A stretch of DNA of 64,000 nucleotides from Leptodontidium sp. MPI-SDFR-AT-0119. Taxonomy: Eukaryota > Ascomycota > Leotiomycetes > Helotiales > Leptodontidiaceae. The notes under the pieces are model-generated. The model saw only the letters and a program-made list of their open reading frames with translations, had not been told where the DNA came from and searched no databases. Shown here one piece after another: positions 29,216 through 40,247 of this stretch (position 1 is its first letter; each line of letters begins with the position of its first letter). The translations under genes were made by a program, and so were the position numbers. The stretch is from NCBI GenBank assembly GCA_020726505.1, contig JAHLEZ010000029.1, forward strand, positions 186,001 to 250,000, read 5' to 3'.

Positions 29216-31138
29216 TGTGCGTGCATGCATGCATCAAACGATTGAAGACATGAAGAAACGAGCCGGGAGGGATGAAAGGTCGTTGTTGTCAATTAGTTAG
29301 TCTGTCTGATGGAAGGGATGGGAGAACGGAAGAGATGAACAGGAGTGCCGAGAAGTAGCCACAGGGCAGGCAGGCAGGGCGTTGAAGTAAACGCTAGTTT
29401 AAGCCCGAGTCCCGTGAGCGGAGGGCAATCAAAAAGGTAGGTGTCCAGGCAAGGTGAGTGAAAATGTTAATATGAGTGAAGGACAGATGAGGCTGCCATG
29501 TCATGTCATATCATGTGTTGGGAAGCTGAAAAGAAAAGAAAAGAAAGTTGAGCTGAGTTTCACCTGTCCCACGTCCCACGTCCCAAGCCCGCGGTTCCCC
29601 GCCGATCCAATGCGGCCGGGGTAAAGTTTCCTTCCTCCCAAAGATCTGGACGCCACCACCTGCTGGCCAAGACATGCCAAGTCTTCAAGTTCTGGATGCC
29701 TCATCTGGCACTTGTCGGGAGGTGGGTAGGTACCAAAAGTAGACAGCTAGATCTAGATCTCGACTTGTCTAATTGGATTCAGTAGTGAAGAAGTGAGTTC
29801 TTCTGAACAAGGGCGCCGGCTTTCCATCAGATGAAGGCGTGTCGAGAAGAAAAGAAGAGGTCGGCATGTGTGTGCGGTCGTGAGTTTTGATATTGTTTGT
29901 TTTGAGGGACCTCGCCCACTAATGGTACAGTATATCTTCAGTTGATTAAAAGGAAGAAACCTGAAAGTCTGCTTGTTTTTCTCCTTCTCAATTCGGTCCT
30001 TCTTTCATGGGGGCAAGCCCCCAAACCCCCAGGCTCGCTGCGCTCGAAGGCTGTTCTCGAATTTACCTTCACAATTTGGGTTTATTTATGCTTCAATCAG
30101 TGAGGTAAGTGCTGACTGAGTACTGTCTATGCTCACCCCCTCATGGTTTGCATCCAATCAAATTTCTACAATATTTCCTACGACTTTTAACTCTCCCAGC
30201 TCTGAAAAGAACCAATGTACTGTAATTCCCGTATTGCGGCTCTCGTCGTTGGCTGACCTGCATACAGTACCGCATTCATCGGATTACATGAGCGCATATT
30301 GTGGGTGGAATTTGACGGATGTCGGCCGACAAAACAAGACTGGAGAAGCATGCCGAGATCTATTTCAAGCTCATCGAGTACCTGCCAACCCTTCCAAACC
30401 TTCTCTGCGTCGGGAAATAGTTCTAGATCATGCCTCATTAGGCCTACTGTATTGTATTTTTTTTACAGTTTCCTCTCTGTACTAGACCACATCCCTTCTA
30501 GACACGGACATCCAGCTGCTATTCCCGGCCTCAATCCACTCCTCAACTCAATCCCCACCAGTAACCGGGCCGCTAATAATCTTCCCCGGGGCTACAGCTA
30601 ATAATGTCCACAGATGTCATAACGAGACAGTCAGCAACGCCTCGTCTCCATGTCCCGGCGGAACCAGAGTGTTGACTGTACAGTCTTAGCTTTTAGGTTG
30701 TGGTCTGAAAACAAGCCCCCAGAGTCGGGCGTTGTGTCACCAAAGAAAGCTTGACCTCCCTCCCCTCTATTTCCACCCCTCCACTTGGTCTTGTCCTCCA
30801 CCTCCGCTTCAGCCCTCATCCATCATCCATCCCACTCCTCCTCCACTACTCTCCCCTCACTCTCCTCAATATATCCGGTCCACAAATACCCTTCAAGCCA
30901 TCCACGCATCCACCATCCATCCCATACCCATACCAACTTCATCCCATCCACCTTTCCCTCTGCGCCTGAACGCCTCTTTCTCCAGCAACCACCAACCCAC
31001 CCACCCAACAACCAGCTGAACCCCTATCCATTCATTCATCCTATCCATGAGATTCCCCTGTGCCTCCAACAAGCATCCCGTCCCAATTCCCATTCCCCCG
31101 GAATCTGCGGCTGAGGCTGATTCTGACTCGATATCGTG
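29216..31138. promoter_or_regulatory. Divergent intergenic region between MFS and Zn2Cys6 genes
   Basis: 1.9 kb without a credible gene. Notable pieces are an AAAAG tandem at 29528-29547 and a G/C block at about 30008-30050 with two small palindromes (GGGGGCAAGCCCCC and a GCTCGCTGCGCTCG-like arm). A long pyrimidine- and CCATC-rich leader runs from 30760 to 31060, directly before the regulator. Confidence 0.5.
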
Positions 31139-33685
31139 ATGGATCCTCCTCCTGCCAAGACCAAGAAGACGGGAAAGGCTCGCATCCCGGATCATCTTCG
31201 CCGAAGGGCACTGGTCAGTTGCGATCGCTGCAAGAAGAGACGCATACGCTGCTCCAGATCCAGTGGCAGCGATGCCAATGAGCCATGCCAGAGTTGTCTC
31301 GAGGTCGGCGTCAATTGTGAATCAACTCTGCCCCGCAAGACGAGGATATACGGCAGCGTGGAGACCCTCAGTGTACGGTACCGCGTACTCGACACCCTGA
31401 TCAAAGGCCTCTACCCCGACAGAGATACGAATAATATCGAGACTCTCTATGCGATCGCCGAAGCACACGATATTCAACTTCCTACATTCGACGAACAGAC
31501 AGTGGCAGAGGAGGTGTTCAATCAGCCACCAAAACAAAATGCGCCGTCACCACAACAGTCTGCGGGGAGCGCAGGAAGCCCTTCAATCGGGTCGCGGGAG
31601 TCTGAGAATCCGGATTTGAAAGGAAAGGTCGTGGAAGAGAAGTTGGTTCCTATGCCACAAGGACCCTCACATTATATTGGACCGTCCAGCTCTTTTGGTT
31701 TCGTCTTGACTGTGAGGAACATGGTTGCGGAATTCAATGCGGCATTGAGGACTATACAGCCGGATGATGAAAGGACGAAACTATCTGCGGACTTTGCAGG
31801 TTCGAATTGGAGTAAAGCACTGGAGCCAATTGTCAAGGATGAAAGTGATGAGTCTTCGGAGGACAATACTGATAGACAATTCGGGGAGCCTTCGTCAAGA
31901 ATACCAAGACAACGAGCACCATCACTATTTCCAAGTTCCGTGGACAGCAATGCCTTAACAGCACGGTTGAAGAGGGTTACTGTCCTATCCTTACTTCCAA
32001 TCAAGGAAGTGACGGATACTTTCGTGGATGCATATTTCGAGTCTGTTCATCCGAACTATCTCCTTTTCCATCGACCTACATTTCAGCTTCGATACGAAAA
32101 TATGTGGACGCAACCTCACCTCCTACTGCGAGATATCGAGCCAGGTTGGATTTGCTGCATCTTCATGATGATTGTATTTGGAGCTCAGAATTTGGAAGAC
32201 CGCGATGCAAGACAGTCTATGCAGATCCAACGCCATTATCTCAATCTGGTGCAGTCGAGAATGCATCACTTGATCAGTGCTTCTACTTTGATCAATGTTC
32301 AGGCTATTCTGCTTCTTCAACTCTACCAGCACAATTGTACTGAAAGAAACAGTGCGTTTATGCTGCTTGGATGCGCATCCAGAATGGCTATGGCTCTTGG
32401 CATGCATAGAGCAGGCACATCTGGAGGCTTCGATGACATGGAACGGGAGGTTCGGAAACGGGTATGGTGGACAGCCTACATGTTCGAACAGAACCAATGC
32501 GCTATTCTCGGCAGGCCATGTGCGATTGATGATTCAGAAGTCAATGTCACCTTTCCAGATGAGATGATGCTCGATGGTGGATCTTCAGTACCTGCAGGAT
32601 TTATCGACTACTCCGTCCGGCTGATGAAGTTGCTGTCTGATGTGAGGCGAAAGATTTACTCTTCTCCATCAAGTGCAACTCAACAAGGCGAGTCTCCGAA
32701 GATGAGCGTCGCGGTACAATTTCTCTTAGATCTAGATTCCTGGAGCCACAGTCTACCTTCGTCGCTACGACTTGAGAACCTCTCGCCAATACCAAAACAC
32801 CGTCGAGCAGTCATTCTCATGCACATCCAATTCCACCAAATCCAATCGCTAGTCACGAGACCTTTCATCTTGAGGAAAGTTGGCGTCCAACTAGCCAGAA
32901 AACTAGGGCGACATGTCCGTTCTCACGATCTTGACAAGGATGAGTTGAATCTAAGTCACGCCTGTGGAACCTACTCCCGCAAGGCCACACTTCTCCTCCA
33001 CCAACTTCTCGTCACAGGCATGTTCGATGGCGTAGCCTGGATAGACGCCTACTATATCTATCACTCCGTCTTCATCCTCGCACTCGACTTCCTAGCCCGA
33101 CCCTGGGACGAGCATGACACAACCGAAGATATCTCCCGCAAGAAAGCAGTCCGAGACGTAATGACCTCCCTGCAACCTTTGAAGCTCTGTCCAACCTTCA
33201 CAGTCCTCACACAAGTAGCACTACAACTTGCGAAAATTGTTGGGATCTTCGACGCAAACTCCGACTCGCACGAGAAGTCAGAGGAATATAGACAATACAT
33301 CGACCAGCAACAAGCCGCATTCGGCTTCGATTACGGCCCCCAGCCAACTCATGGCTCGCACCCCAACGGGAACCAGAACGGCAATGTTGTGCACAACTGG
33401 TTCCAGAAAGACCCCGTGGAGCTACCGTGGGATTTAAAGGAGCTCTTTGGCACAGAGGGATATGTCCCTGCGGGTCCGGTGGTTAGTGAAGGTTATGGAG
33501 CGAATATGCCCAATCTGGGGGGCGCGTATGCGGGAATAGGGATGTTGGGCGAGGAAGAGGGTTTGATGGCTCCTGTGCCCCCTCATACGGCGTATACACA
33601 TTGGGGGACCATTGATACGCCGTTTGCGAGGAGTGGGAGTATGGGTGGACATGGAGGTTTGCCGAAGGGTCCGGGTATGCATTGA
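31139..33685 (+). CDS. Zn2Cys6 fungal transcription factor (848 aa)
   Basis: This single exon starts at the ATG at 31139. A canonical Zn2Cys6 binuclear cluster lies near residues 29-60 (SCDRCKKRRIRC, then CQSCLEVGVNC), preceded by a basic patch. The middle domain of the Fungal_trans family follows (VDAYFESVHPNYLLFHRPTF, LLGCASRMAMALGMHRAG, RKRVWWTAYMFEQN). The C-terminus is Gly/Pro-rich. It would bind CGG-type half sites as a nuclear regulator. The target pathway cannot be read from sequence; the divergent MFS carrier is the nearest candidate. Its length is within the normal range for the family and no break is seen. Confidence 0.94.
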   Translation: MDPPPAKTKKTGKARIPDHLRRRALVSCDRCKKRRIRCSRSSGSDANEPCQSCLEVGVNCESTLPRKTRIYGSVETLSVRYRVLDTLIKGLYPDRDTNNIETLYAIAEAHDIQLPTFDEQTVAEEVFNQPPKQNAPSPQQSAGSAGSPSIGSRESENPDLKGKVVEEKLVPMPQGPSHYIGPSSSFGFVLTVRNMVAEFNAALRTIQPDDERTKLSADFAGSNWSKALEPIVKDESDESSEDNTDRQFGEPSSRIPRQRAPSLFPSSVDSNALTARLKRVTVLSLLPIKEVTDTFVDAYFESVHPNYLLFHRPTFQLRYENMWTQPHLLLRDIEPGWICCIFMMIVFGAQNLEDRDARQSMQIQRHYLNLVQSRMHHLISASTLINVQAILLLQLYQHNCTERNSAFMLLGCASRMAMALGMHRAGTSGGFDDMEREVRKRVWWTAYMFEQNQCAILGRPCAIDDSEVNVTFPDEMMLDGGSSVPAGFIDYSVRLMKLLSDVRRKIYSSPSSATQQGESPKMSVAVQFLLDLDSWSHSLPSSLRLENLSPIPKHRRAVILMHIQFHQIQSLVTRPFILRKVGVQLARKLGRHVRSHDLDKDELNLSHACGTYSRKATLLLHQLLVTGMFDGVAWIDAYYIYHSVFILALDFLARPWDEHDTTEDISRKKAVRDVMTSLQPLKLCPTFTVLTQVALQLAKIVGIFDANSDSHEKSEEYRQYIDQQQAAFGFDYGPQPTHGSHPNGNQNGNVVHNWFQKDPVELPWDLKELFGTEGYVPAGPVVSEGYGANMPNLGGAYAGIGMLGEEEGLMAPVPPHTAYTHWGTIDTPFARSGSMGGHGGLPKGPGMH

Positions 33686-34548
33686 GATGTGACCTGGTGA
33701 ATTGTTTGGGTCTTAGCCAGTTGCAGAGGGATGTTCTGAAGCAGGGCAGAATTCGCTCTATACTACGCACAACCTTGAGTTCTGGACAAACGGGTCGGCT
33801 ACCATGAGAGCCTTTGGAAGATGATACCGTGCATCATGCTCCTGCTCACCCTGTTCCTTCCGACGAATTATGGACGGTCAAAAGCAGAAGCAGATCGAAC
33901 ACACAAAGTTGTTGAAGTCAGGTCATCCTTTGCCTTTAGAAGGCGAGGAAGAAGAGACTTTCTCACGAGCAGCTCTCAAATTCAGCAAACCTGCCCGATG
34001 AGTATTTGATGAACTATCCCACGCTCTGCACTCAGTCAGGAACAGGCTGCCACTGCTACACTGCTGGAGTAACGACATGCTCCGCAAATTGCTATCCTGC
34101 ACGCCTCGCGACAGCGAGCATCATTCGCATGTCTGGCTAAAGGAAGATACAGCGAGGAGAAGGTTTGGGAGAGGAAGGGGCAACGAGAGGATGCTCGATA
34201 GGAGGCGTGTTGTAAGAAGGAAAAATTAAGCTGGGATAGATTGCTCAATGTGGGATGGAGGGGAGAGAGAAGGGAATGGAATGGAGTGAGATGGATGTGT
34301 AAATGTAGCTATATTAATAGATGCTGAGTGAGCTGCATGCGAATTAAAAGGCAGGGAAATGAGTTTAAAAAAAATCCTGGCAATGGCAATTTTGGCAAAA
34401 AGCTGACTAGGTAAATCTATCTACATCTCAGTCAAGTGGTAAGTCAAATATCTAAGTTCACAAAACTAGTGAAAGAGAAAGAAGGAAAGCAACGAGCAAA
34501 TTCAATGTAAAAGCACGATACACCAGTAACTAACACACTCTTCCCCCT
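33686..34548. other. Intergenic, no gene seen
   Basis: 3' regions of the Zn2Cys6 gene (plus) and of a small minus-strand gene. No coding or RNA signal was recognised. Confidence 0.5.
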
Positions 34549-34880
34549 TCACTGCCCTTCCCTCCCCCTCAACATCGGCTTTCTGGCGGCGCGTCCACAC
34601 CCGGGTGTCGGAGTGTGGCCGCACTTCTCGCGCGTGCATTTCTTGACGCCGCGTGCCGTTTCGGCATTGCACTCTGTTGTGTTGGGTGTTGGTGTTGGTG
34701 TAAGCTTTTGGGGACTAGATAATTTTTTTGGGGGGTTGTTTATGCGAGGTTGGATGTAATCTTACCTTGAAGATCATACATACCCTTTTCGGTATTGCTA
34801 GGAAGGGTAGGGTGTTTTTCATAGCATGTCCAGCCATGTGGGGATTTCGTCACGTCTTTTGCCTTGCTAAAGAGTCCCAT
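34549..34880 (-). CDS. Small Cys-motif protein A (73 aa), paralogue of 35742-36056
   Basis: Two exons, 34880-34784 and 34673-34549, join across a 110-nt intron (GTATGT donor, CAACAG acceptor). The product starts MGLFSKAKDVTKSPHGWTCY and continues with ECNAETARGVKKCTREKCGH and a basic tail. The pattern GWTC, C-N-A-E, R-G-V-K-K-C and KCGH recurs in the neighbouring small gene, with the intron at the same place just before the first Cys of exon 2. The four Cys and one His could bind a metal ion. There is no signal peptide. I do not recognise a described family. It is too short to be found by a long-ORF search, and its support comes from the paralogue and the shared intron. Confidence 0.7.
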
Positions 34881-35741
34881 CTTGGATGTTTGTGTGAGGT
34901 TTGGCGGAGGTGCCTTGTATTGTTTTGCTGTGTTGGATCGCTAGATTGTTAATTCACAAGCCCTTTAATTCACAGGCCCTGGAGTGAAGTTGGAGATGAA
35001 TTGGCACTTAAACTTAGGAGCGTGGTGGGGTCTTGAGTTCTTTTGAGATCTTGATCTTGCAATTTGTGGTTTGATAGGCTAGTTGGAGATGGGGAGGGGA
35101 AGTATTTAGAGCGAGAAAGTTGGTGCTGCTGGTATCTATAGGATTCTGAGAATAGTCGGGAAGTGAATGTAGCGTGTGAGTGAATCATCAGGCGGGCAGA
35201 GGTGGATGTTTCGTGTTCTATGTCATACGTTGGCTATAGGTAGTCAATATTCAAGAGTAGGTCAGGGAGTTTATTTCGAGGATGGGAAAAGCTGGATCTT
35301 TGGATCTTAGGCGCTTATCTGTCTGTGACTTCAGCATTGCTCAGGGGTAGAATGGAAAGAGATCTTGTATTGTAGGCAAGAAGAAAGAAATGGTCGTGCG
35401 AATTGTGGCTTATGGATCACAAGTAGGAATGGAAGTTGAGGACTGGCCTAGTGAGACAAGTAGTAAGGGGGGAAATACATCGCTTAAAGGGATACAGAGC
35501 AGTGAGAAAATCAGAACTTGCAGGTCGGGGAGATTTGATTGACTACAAGTCATCACTGTTTCTTTAAAGAAAAAATACAAGAGCTTAGGCAAAGTTAAAA
35601 GCAACGCATCATTTCAAAATTATAATACAGCAAAGCACCTATCGTCAAGTCCCTCTCGCATCCCTCCCTACCCCACTCCCACTCACCACCTCACATGTTC
35701 TCAACTCCAACAAGTTGGAGGCTGTCTCTGGTACGCTTGCA
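34881..35741. other. Intergenic between the two small paralogues
   Basis: 860 bases with no further exon of either small gene. The first ~300 bases upstream of protein A are its presumed promoter. Nothing else is supported. Confidence 0.45.
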
Positions 35742-36056
35742 TTAGATCGATTTCGCGATTAAAATTTCCTTCAACACATCCTGAACGGGGACATGGCCGC
35801 ATTCCGTGCATGCTTCAACGCCGCGATTCATCTCGGCCTGGCACTATCGATTCGATATGTTACGGAGCGGTAGCTTTCCTCGCCCAAGGAGAACAGGACA
35901 GAAGGAGCGGTTGCTTACTCTGATTGGAGGGTCATCGTCGGCAGAGCTACCCTTAAGTAGTTGCTTGCAGGTCCACCCTTTCTTGGAATCTACGACGGTC
36001 TTGGGCTTCTTGGACTCCTTTGGTTGCTTGGGATCCTTTGGTATGAGAGCATCCAT
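35742..36056 (-). CDS. Small Cys-motif protein B (79 aa), paralogue of 34549-34880
   Basis: Exons 36056-35919 and 35843-35742 join across a 75-nt intron (GTAAGC donor, GATAG acceptor). The N-terminus is Lys/Pro-rich and hydrophilic, then DSKKGWTCKQLL; after the intron comes CQAEMNRGVEACTECGH. The GWTC ... C-x-AE-x-x-RGV-x-x-C-x-x-CGH pattern matches protein A. An in-frame TGA lies just upstream of the ATG, so this start is likely unless another exon precedes it. No signal peptide and no known domain are recognised. Metal binding by the Cys/His set is a guess. The tandem pair suggests local duplication. Confidence 0.7.
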
Positions 36057-36265
36057 GAGGTCGTTGTATTTGTTCTTGAAGAATCACATTTCAAAAGTAT
36101 GAATCTAGTTCAGGGATAAATTGTTGACTTTTCAAGTGGCGAGTGTCAAACGTGCTCGTCTTGACAGGGTAACTTTTTCTTTAATATTTAGGGCTAGTAG
36201 ATTGTCAAGTAATAAGGAAGAAGCAGCCGGCAAAGCTAGGTTCAATTCTAGTATTTATAGACCTC

Positions 36266-36305
<40 letters not shown>

Positions 36306-36830
36306 CTGTCAAAACATATTTTAGATGTTGTGATTGATCTGCGAAGAGGACGATGTTTTGTGAGAGAGATTTTTAGGGGTGAATCGGTTGCTGTGAAATG
36401 CTCTTAACTCCAAGGAGATGCCTAGTCTTCGATTCAGATTCGGGTAATAGCATTACATCTTATGGTTAAAGTCACATCGATATTTGGATTGTGGTTTTAA
36501 TTATCCGCGTAATGGATTGGGTTGGGTTGCTCCCTTCTCGCCCATTTAGCGAGGCTGGCTCAGGGGTCGCGCTTGCCTTTGTTGACTTGCTATTTCGGCG
36601 CTGAAGAGACAAAGAGAGTAGGTCTCTTCCTGACTATGTTCCTCTCCGTTTTTCAAAAAATCGTCATCATCGTTCAACATCATCGATATCTTCGCCATTC
36701 CCAACCACGATCACACCAGCATTACCCTCCAAGCAAATCTAACCGGTTTCCACCATCGCCGACGATCTTTGCAGACTCCTGTCTCAATCACCTCCCCCCA
36801 AACCATTCAACAAGTCACCAAGGGGTCGAA
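36057..36830. other. Intergenic with a 24-T/16-A homopolymer junction
   Basis: Bases 36266-36305 are 24 T followed directly by 16 A, a perfect AT inverted repeat. The rest is AT-rich upstream of the coiled-coil gene. A frame from 36522 continues into that gene, but its first ~100 residues lack protein-like features, so I treat it as leader. Confidence 0.55.
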
Positions 36831-38418
36831 ATGACAAATCCTCCCGCTCATATCTGGGATATCAGAAAGTTTGAAGACGCACCCGCAGCTATCGAAGCGT
36901 TCTGCCACGACGCCCAGCAGAAATGGATGGAAGTCAATAAAGTTGAAGGGAGTCGTATCAAGGATGTGCTGAAGGACTACAGGACGCTCTTCAAATCTCA
37001 GGCCAAGAAACACAAAGAGCATAAAGATCTTTTGGAAGATCTGCGAAAGTACATTGCAAGAGTCAAGGCTGAAGCAGTCCGCCAGGAGCTGGAAGCGGAG
37101 CTAAGTGCGAGAATTTCTGAAGGCAGTACTAGAGGCAGCGATGGCACCAATAAGGAGAACAACACCAAGGCTAAGCCTGAGGACTTAGCGGATATTGGTG
37201 ATGTCGTGGACACTCTCCAGAAAGTTACACTCACCGTAAGTGTGTTTCAACCATTTTTTAGAACTTCTTGCGGCGGGTACTTACCATTGTTCACAATAGC
37301 TGAAGGAACGATCCAACAGCATTGCGAGTGTCAAGAAAGAGAAAATCGAACTCAAAGATGAGCTGGAAGCCGCAAAAAGCACCATGAAGGAACAGAATAC
37401 TGTTATTGATACTAATAGGAGAGTTATTGCTAAACAGAATATTGTCATCGATGAGAAGAACGCCGTTATAAAGGCGAAAAAGGAGAAGATTAGTAAGGAT
37501 AAGGATGCCCTCGCAGAGAAGGACGAAGTCATCGCTAAAGCGACAGATGCGATCACTGAGAAGGACGAGGCCATCGCCAAAGCAAGAGATGCCATCGCTG
37601 AGAAGGAGAAGGTCATCGCCGAGACGAATACTGCCATCACTGAGAAAGAAAAGATCATCACTGAGAAGGAAAATATCATCGGAAACTTGAAAAAGAAACA
37701 AGTCAAGTTCGCCCCTCAAACAGCCAACAGGTCAAACTCAATGAGTAGGACAAACCGTGACGATCTGTCAGCGAATCCTATCGCCAGCAAGCTCGATGGT
37801 AGTGTCTCTCAAAACCGGTCCTCAGATCCAGATCTCGGGAAGAGAAACATCGATGCTAGTCTTCCAAAAGCCCCAGGCAGTAACAACCAGACAGTGAGCA
37901 CTGAAGTCACTCAATCAAAGGTTACTCTGGTCATGAGTGAAGGGAGCGCACAGTCCAATGCAATTCAAGCCACGAGCACAACTACGCAGACGGTTGTTCA
38001 GACGGCTGATCAGGTACGCTCAGAGATGGCTGAGGGTGGTAGCAGCAAAAAGAGAAAAGTCCATCCGACCGATCCATCTGCGCCTGATAGAAGCACATCA
38101 GATTCATGGCAAGTTATGGCGAAGAACGCCTACGATATCGTGTGCAGCCTTCATCCAGATGAGCCTTTAGACTTTACAGATATGATCCGGGTGTGGATGA
38201 TATTCGTGAATTCTGATATCGGACTCAGCGGCAGGCATGAGTGGCAGGACTGCGGAGAATACACTTGTCTAAACTCCCTGATTATCGATGAAACGAAGGA
38301 GACTGCTATCGGTGACGACAAATGTGCAAAATGTCTTGAGAAAAGAGGCGTGTGTATTCAGGTGAGAGGGGTTGGAGGAGATATGAAATTGCGAATCGTA
38401 GGAGAGTGCTTGTTCTGA
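36831..38418 (+). CDS. Coiled-coil protein with C-terminal Cys cluster (507 aa)
   Basis: Exons 36831-37235 and 37300-38418 flank a 64-nt intron. The ATG at 36831 (MTNPPAHIWDIRKFEDAP) follows a C/A-rich leader and is preferred to an in-frame ATG at 36522. Residues ~1-60 form a helical domain. Residues ~164-265 are a long coiled coil with an 11-14 residue rhythm of E-K-D-E-x-I-A-K-A-x-D-A-I type units. A Ser/Thr/Gln-rich linker precedes the KKRKVHP basic motif, a possible nuclear signal. The last ~80 residues hold WQDCGEYTC, DDKCAKCLEKRGVC and GEC, which may bind zinc. I do not recognise the family. The gene looks intact. Confidence 0.8.
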
Positions 38419-38970
38419 TTCTCCGAGGACTCTGGCGTAGGAGTAGTGTTTGGGCTTTGTAGCGTTCATTGAAGTATCCATAGAAGCATTCATTCCTGTT
38501 CCAGTAGCGATAGAAATACAGCGTTCAGAATTGTTGCTTGAGTACAGCTCATATAAATTAGTGTAATGGCAACAAGAATTGAGGAAAACATCTCGGATTC
38601 TCTCTCGATCCAGCATCTCGATCCTTATCAGCTCATCACTCGCTAGCGTACTACTCGATTCGGACTATTTATAGCTGCGAATTGAATATTCCCCAGTCAT
38701 GAACATATATTATCGTTTGTGGTAGTCGCTGGTCGACTTTGAGTTATTTTAAACACCAAAAAGAGGTGCGGGGGATTCACGGCAAGCCTTGATCTTGGAA
38801 GATGGAGGAAAGACCCCTGATTTAGACATTATCATTAAATTTACTTTGCTATATGATACCAAGGAAGGGTGGAACAAGCCGCAATATGTACAAGAGAATG
38901 AAGTGAAGCGAGCTTGACCCTGCATGCTCAAGCCATAAGACATCGACCTCCAGGTGGCCAACAGCCCGCC
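38419..38970. other. Intergenic, no gene seen
   Basis: Converging 3' regions of the coiled-coil gene (plus) and the LPMO-like gene (minus). No coding or RNA signal was recognised. Confidence 0.5.
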
Positions 38971-39537
38971 TCACATTGTGAAATCAACACAACTCATATA
39001 CGTCTGCTTGGCCTCCTTGGAATCCCACCACCACTGCATAACACACTGTCCAGCCACGCCACACATCGCCTTAACATCCGGCATGGTAACCTCAAACGCC
39101 GTCTGGTTCTTCGGCACCTCAGTTGCCGTACTCGCATAAACCGGGAAACTGATCAGCTGCTCGGAGATCATCGTATTGCTCTTCGTGTCCACGACACTAA
39201 CATTACAACTCCCCGTGTGCTTGGCTTGGATATCGACCTTGATTGGCACGACCTCCCCGGCCGTGTAGTGCTGCACGTTGTTGGCGTTGTCTTCGAACTG
39301 CAACCCCTTGCAGAGTGAGACGTCGCAGGCTGCGGGGTCGAAGTCTTTCTGCGAGGACCCGATTTGTTGCAGTTGTTCGATCGGACCGTAGGCGTTGGAT
39401 TTTAAATTATTGAAGACTTGTTCGCCGCACACGGCTTTCATGGCGGCGCCTACGATGCGCGTTGGTGGGGAGGTTACGATGCCGTGGCTTTGGGCGAGGG
39501 TGATGAGGGCTAATGAGGAGAGGAGTTGAAGACGCAT
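38971..39537 (-). CDS. Secreted LPMO-like protein with N-terminal His after signal peptide (188 aa)
   Basis: A single exon. A signal peptide (MRLQLLSSLALITLAQS) is followed by His-Gly, so cleavage would leave His as residue 1, as required for the copper histidine brace of lytic polysaccharide monooxygenases. A second candidate brace His is in NVQHYTAGEVVPIKVDI. Six or more Cys (AVCGEQ, AACDVSLCKG, GSCNVSV, AMCGVAGQC, MSCVDF) suggest disulfides, and a QWWWD stretch may contribute aromatic surface residues. Size and pattern fit small chitin-binding/LPMO-related secreted proteins, but related copper-binding families (X325/BIM1-type) share the N-terminal His, so oxidase activity is not assured. 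It lies 0.7 kb from the 3' end of a same-strand Zn2Cys6 regulator. Confidence 0.8.
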   Translation of the reverse strand: MRLQLLSSLALITLAQSHGIVTSPPTRIVGAAMKAVCGEQVFNNLKSNAYGPIEQLQQIGSSQKDFDPAACDVSLCKGLQFEDNANNVQHYTAGEVVPIKVDIQAKHTGSCNVSVVDTKSNTMISEQLISFPVYASTATEVPKNQTAFEVTMPDVKAMCGVAGQCVMQWWWDSKEAKQTYMSCVDFTM

Positions 39538-40247
39538 CGTGGTTGTGGGTTGTATTGAAAGAGTGTTGAGAGTTTGGGAAGTGAAAAGATGAAAGTTAAG
39601 ATTGGAGTTGGATGCTTTTCGGCAGAGGGAAGGACAGTTTTGAATGTTGATAGGTGTAAGGAGTGACTTGTATTTACAGTCGGAACCGTCTCAAAGGGCA
39701 CATGAAGGGAACTATATACAAGACCCAGCATACACGCATAGAAGAACCTAACACCGGATGGAAGACTATGCGCGCTCGACTCGCAACTTTCAACTGAATG
39801 TGGGATGGCATATTGACTTTCCACCTCGTCGCAAACCTCCCTTCTGAGTCCCGATCGTTTCAACCGAACACAACAACCGCTGAAGCAAAACAAGACGTGC
39901 CAAGCTGTGATCTGAGGCAGGCATCGCGCGAGATCCGGGGCGAGACAGTCTGTGCATCGATTCGGGTGATCCTTTTCCTGATTTGTGGGATGTTTCGTAC
40001 TTCGGACGAAGATGGACTAGCTGGATCGGGTGTTCATGCGTGAAACATCGTATGAAGGTTGTACTCGCTGCTCGCTCGGCGTGCAAACGGAAAACAGCCA
40101 GTCGCATCTTGCCTTATCATCTCAAGTCAGGAGGGTAGGTTCGATTATTTGCATGACGCCTTTCCTTGTTGAAGCGTCGATACAAAGTTCAGAGGATACC
40201 AAAAGAGATCGCGTGAGGCCTAGGATTGAACCTCAATTACTTTTGCC
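39538..40247. other. Intergenic, no gene seen
   Basis: Presumed promoter of the LPMO-like gene and 3' region of the upstream regulator gene. No motif was recognised. Confidence 0.45.

Noticed and set aside
36522..36830. N-terminal extension of the coiled-coil protein
   Set aside because: The open frame exists, but the extra ~103 residues are low-complexity and leader-like; the start at 36831 begins a sequence with protein-like composition.
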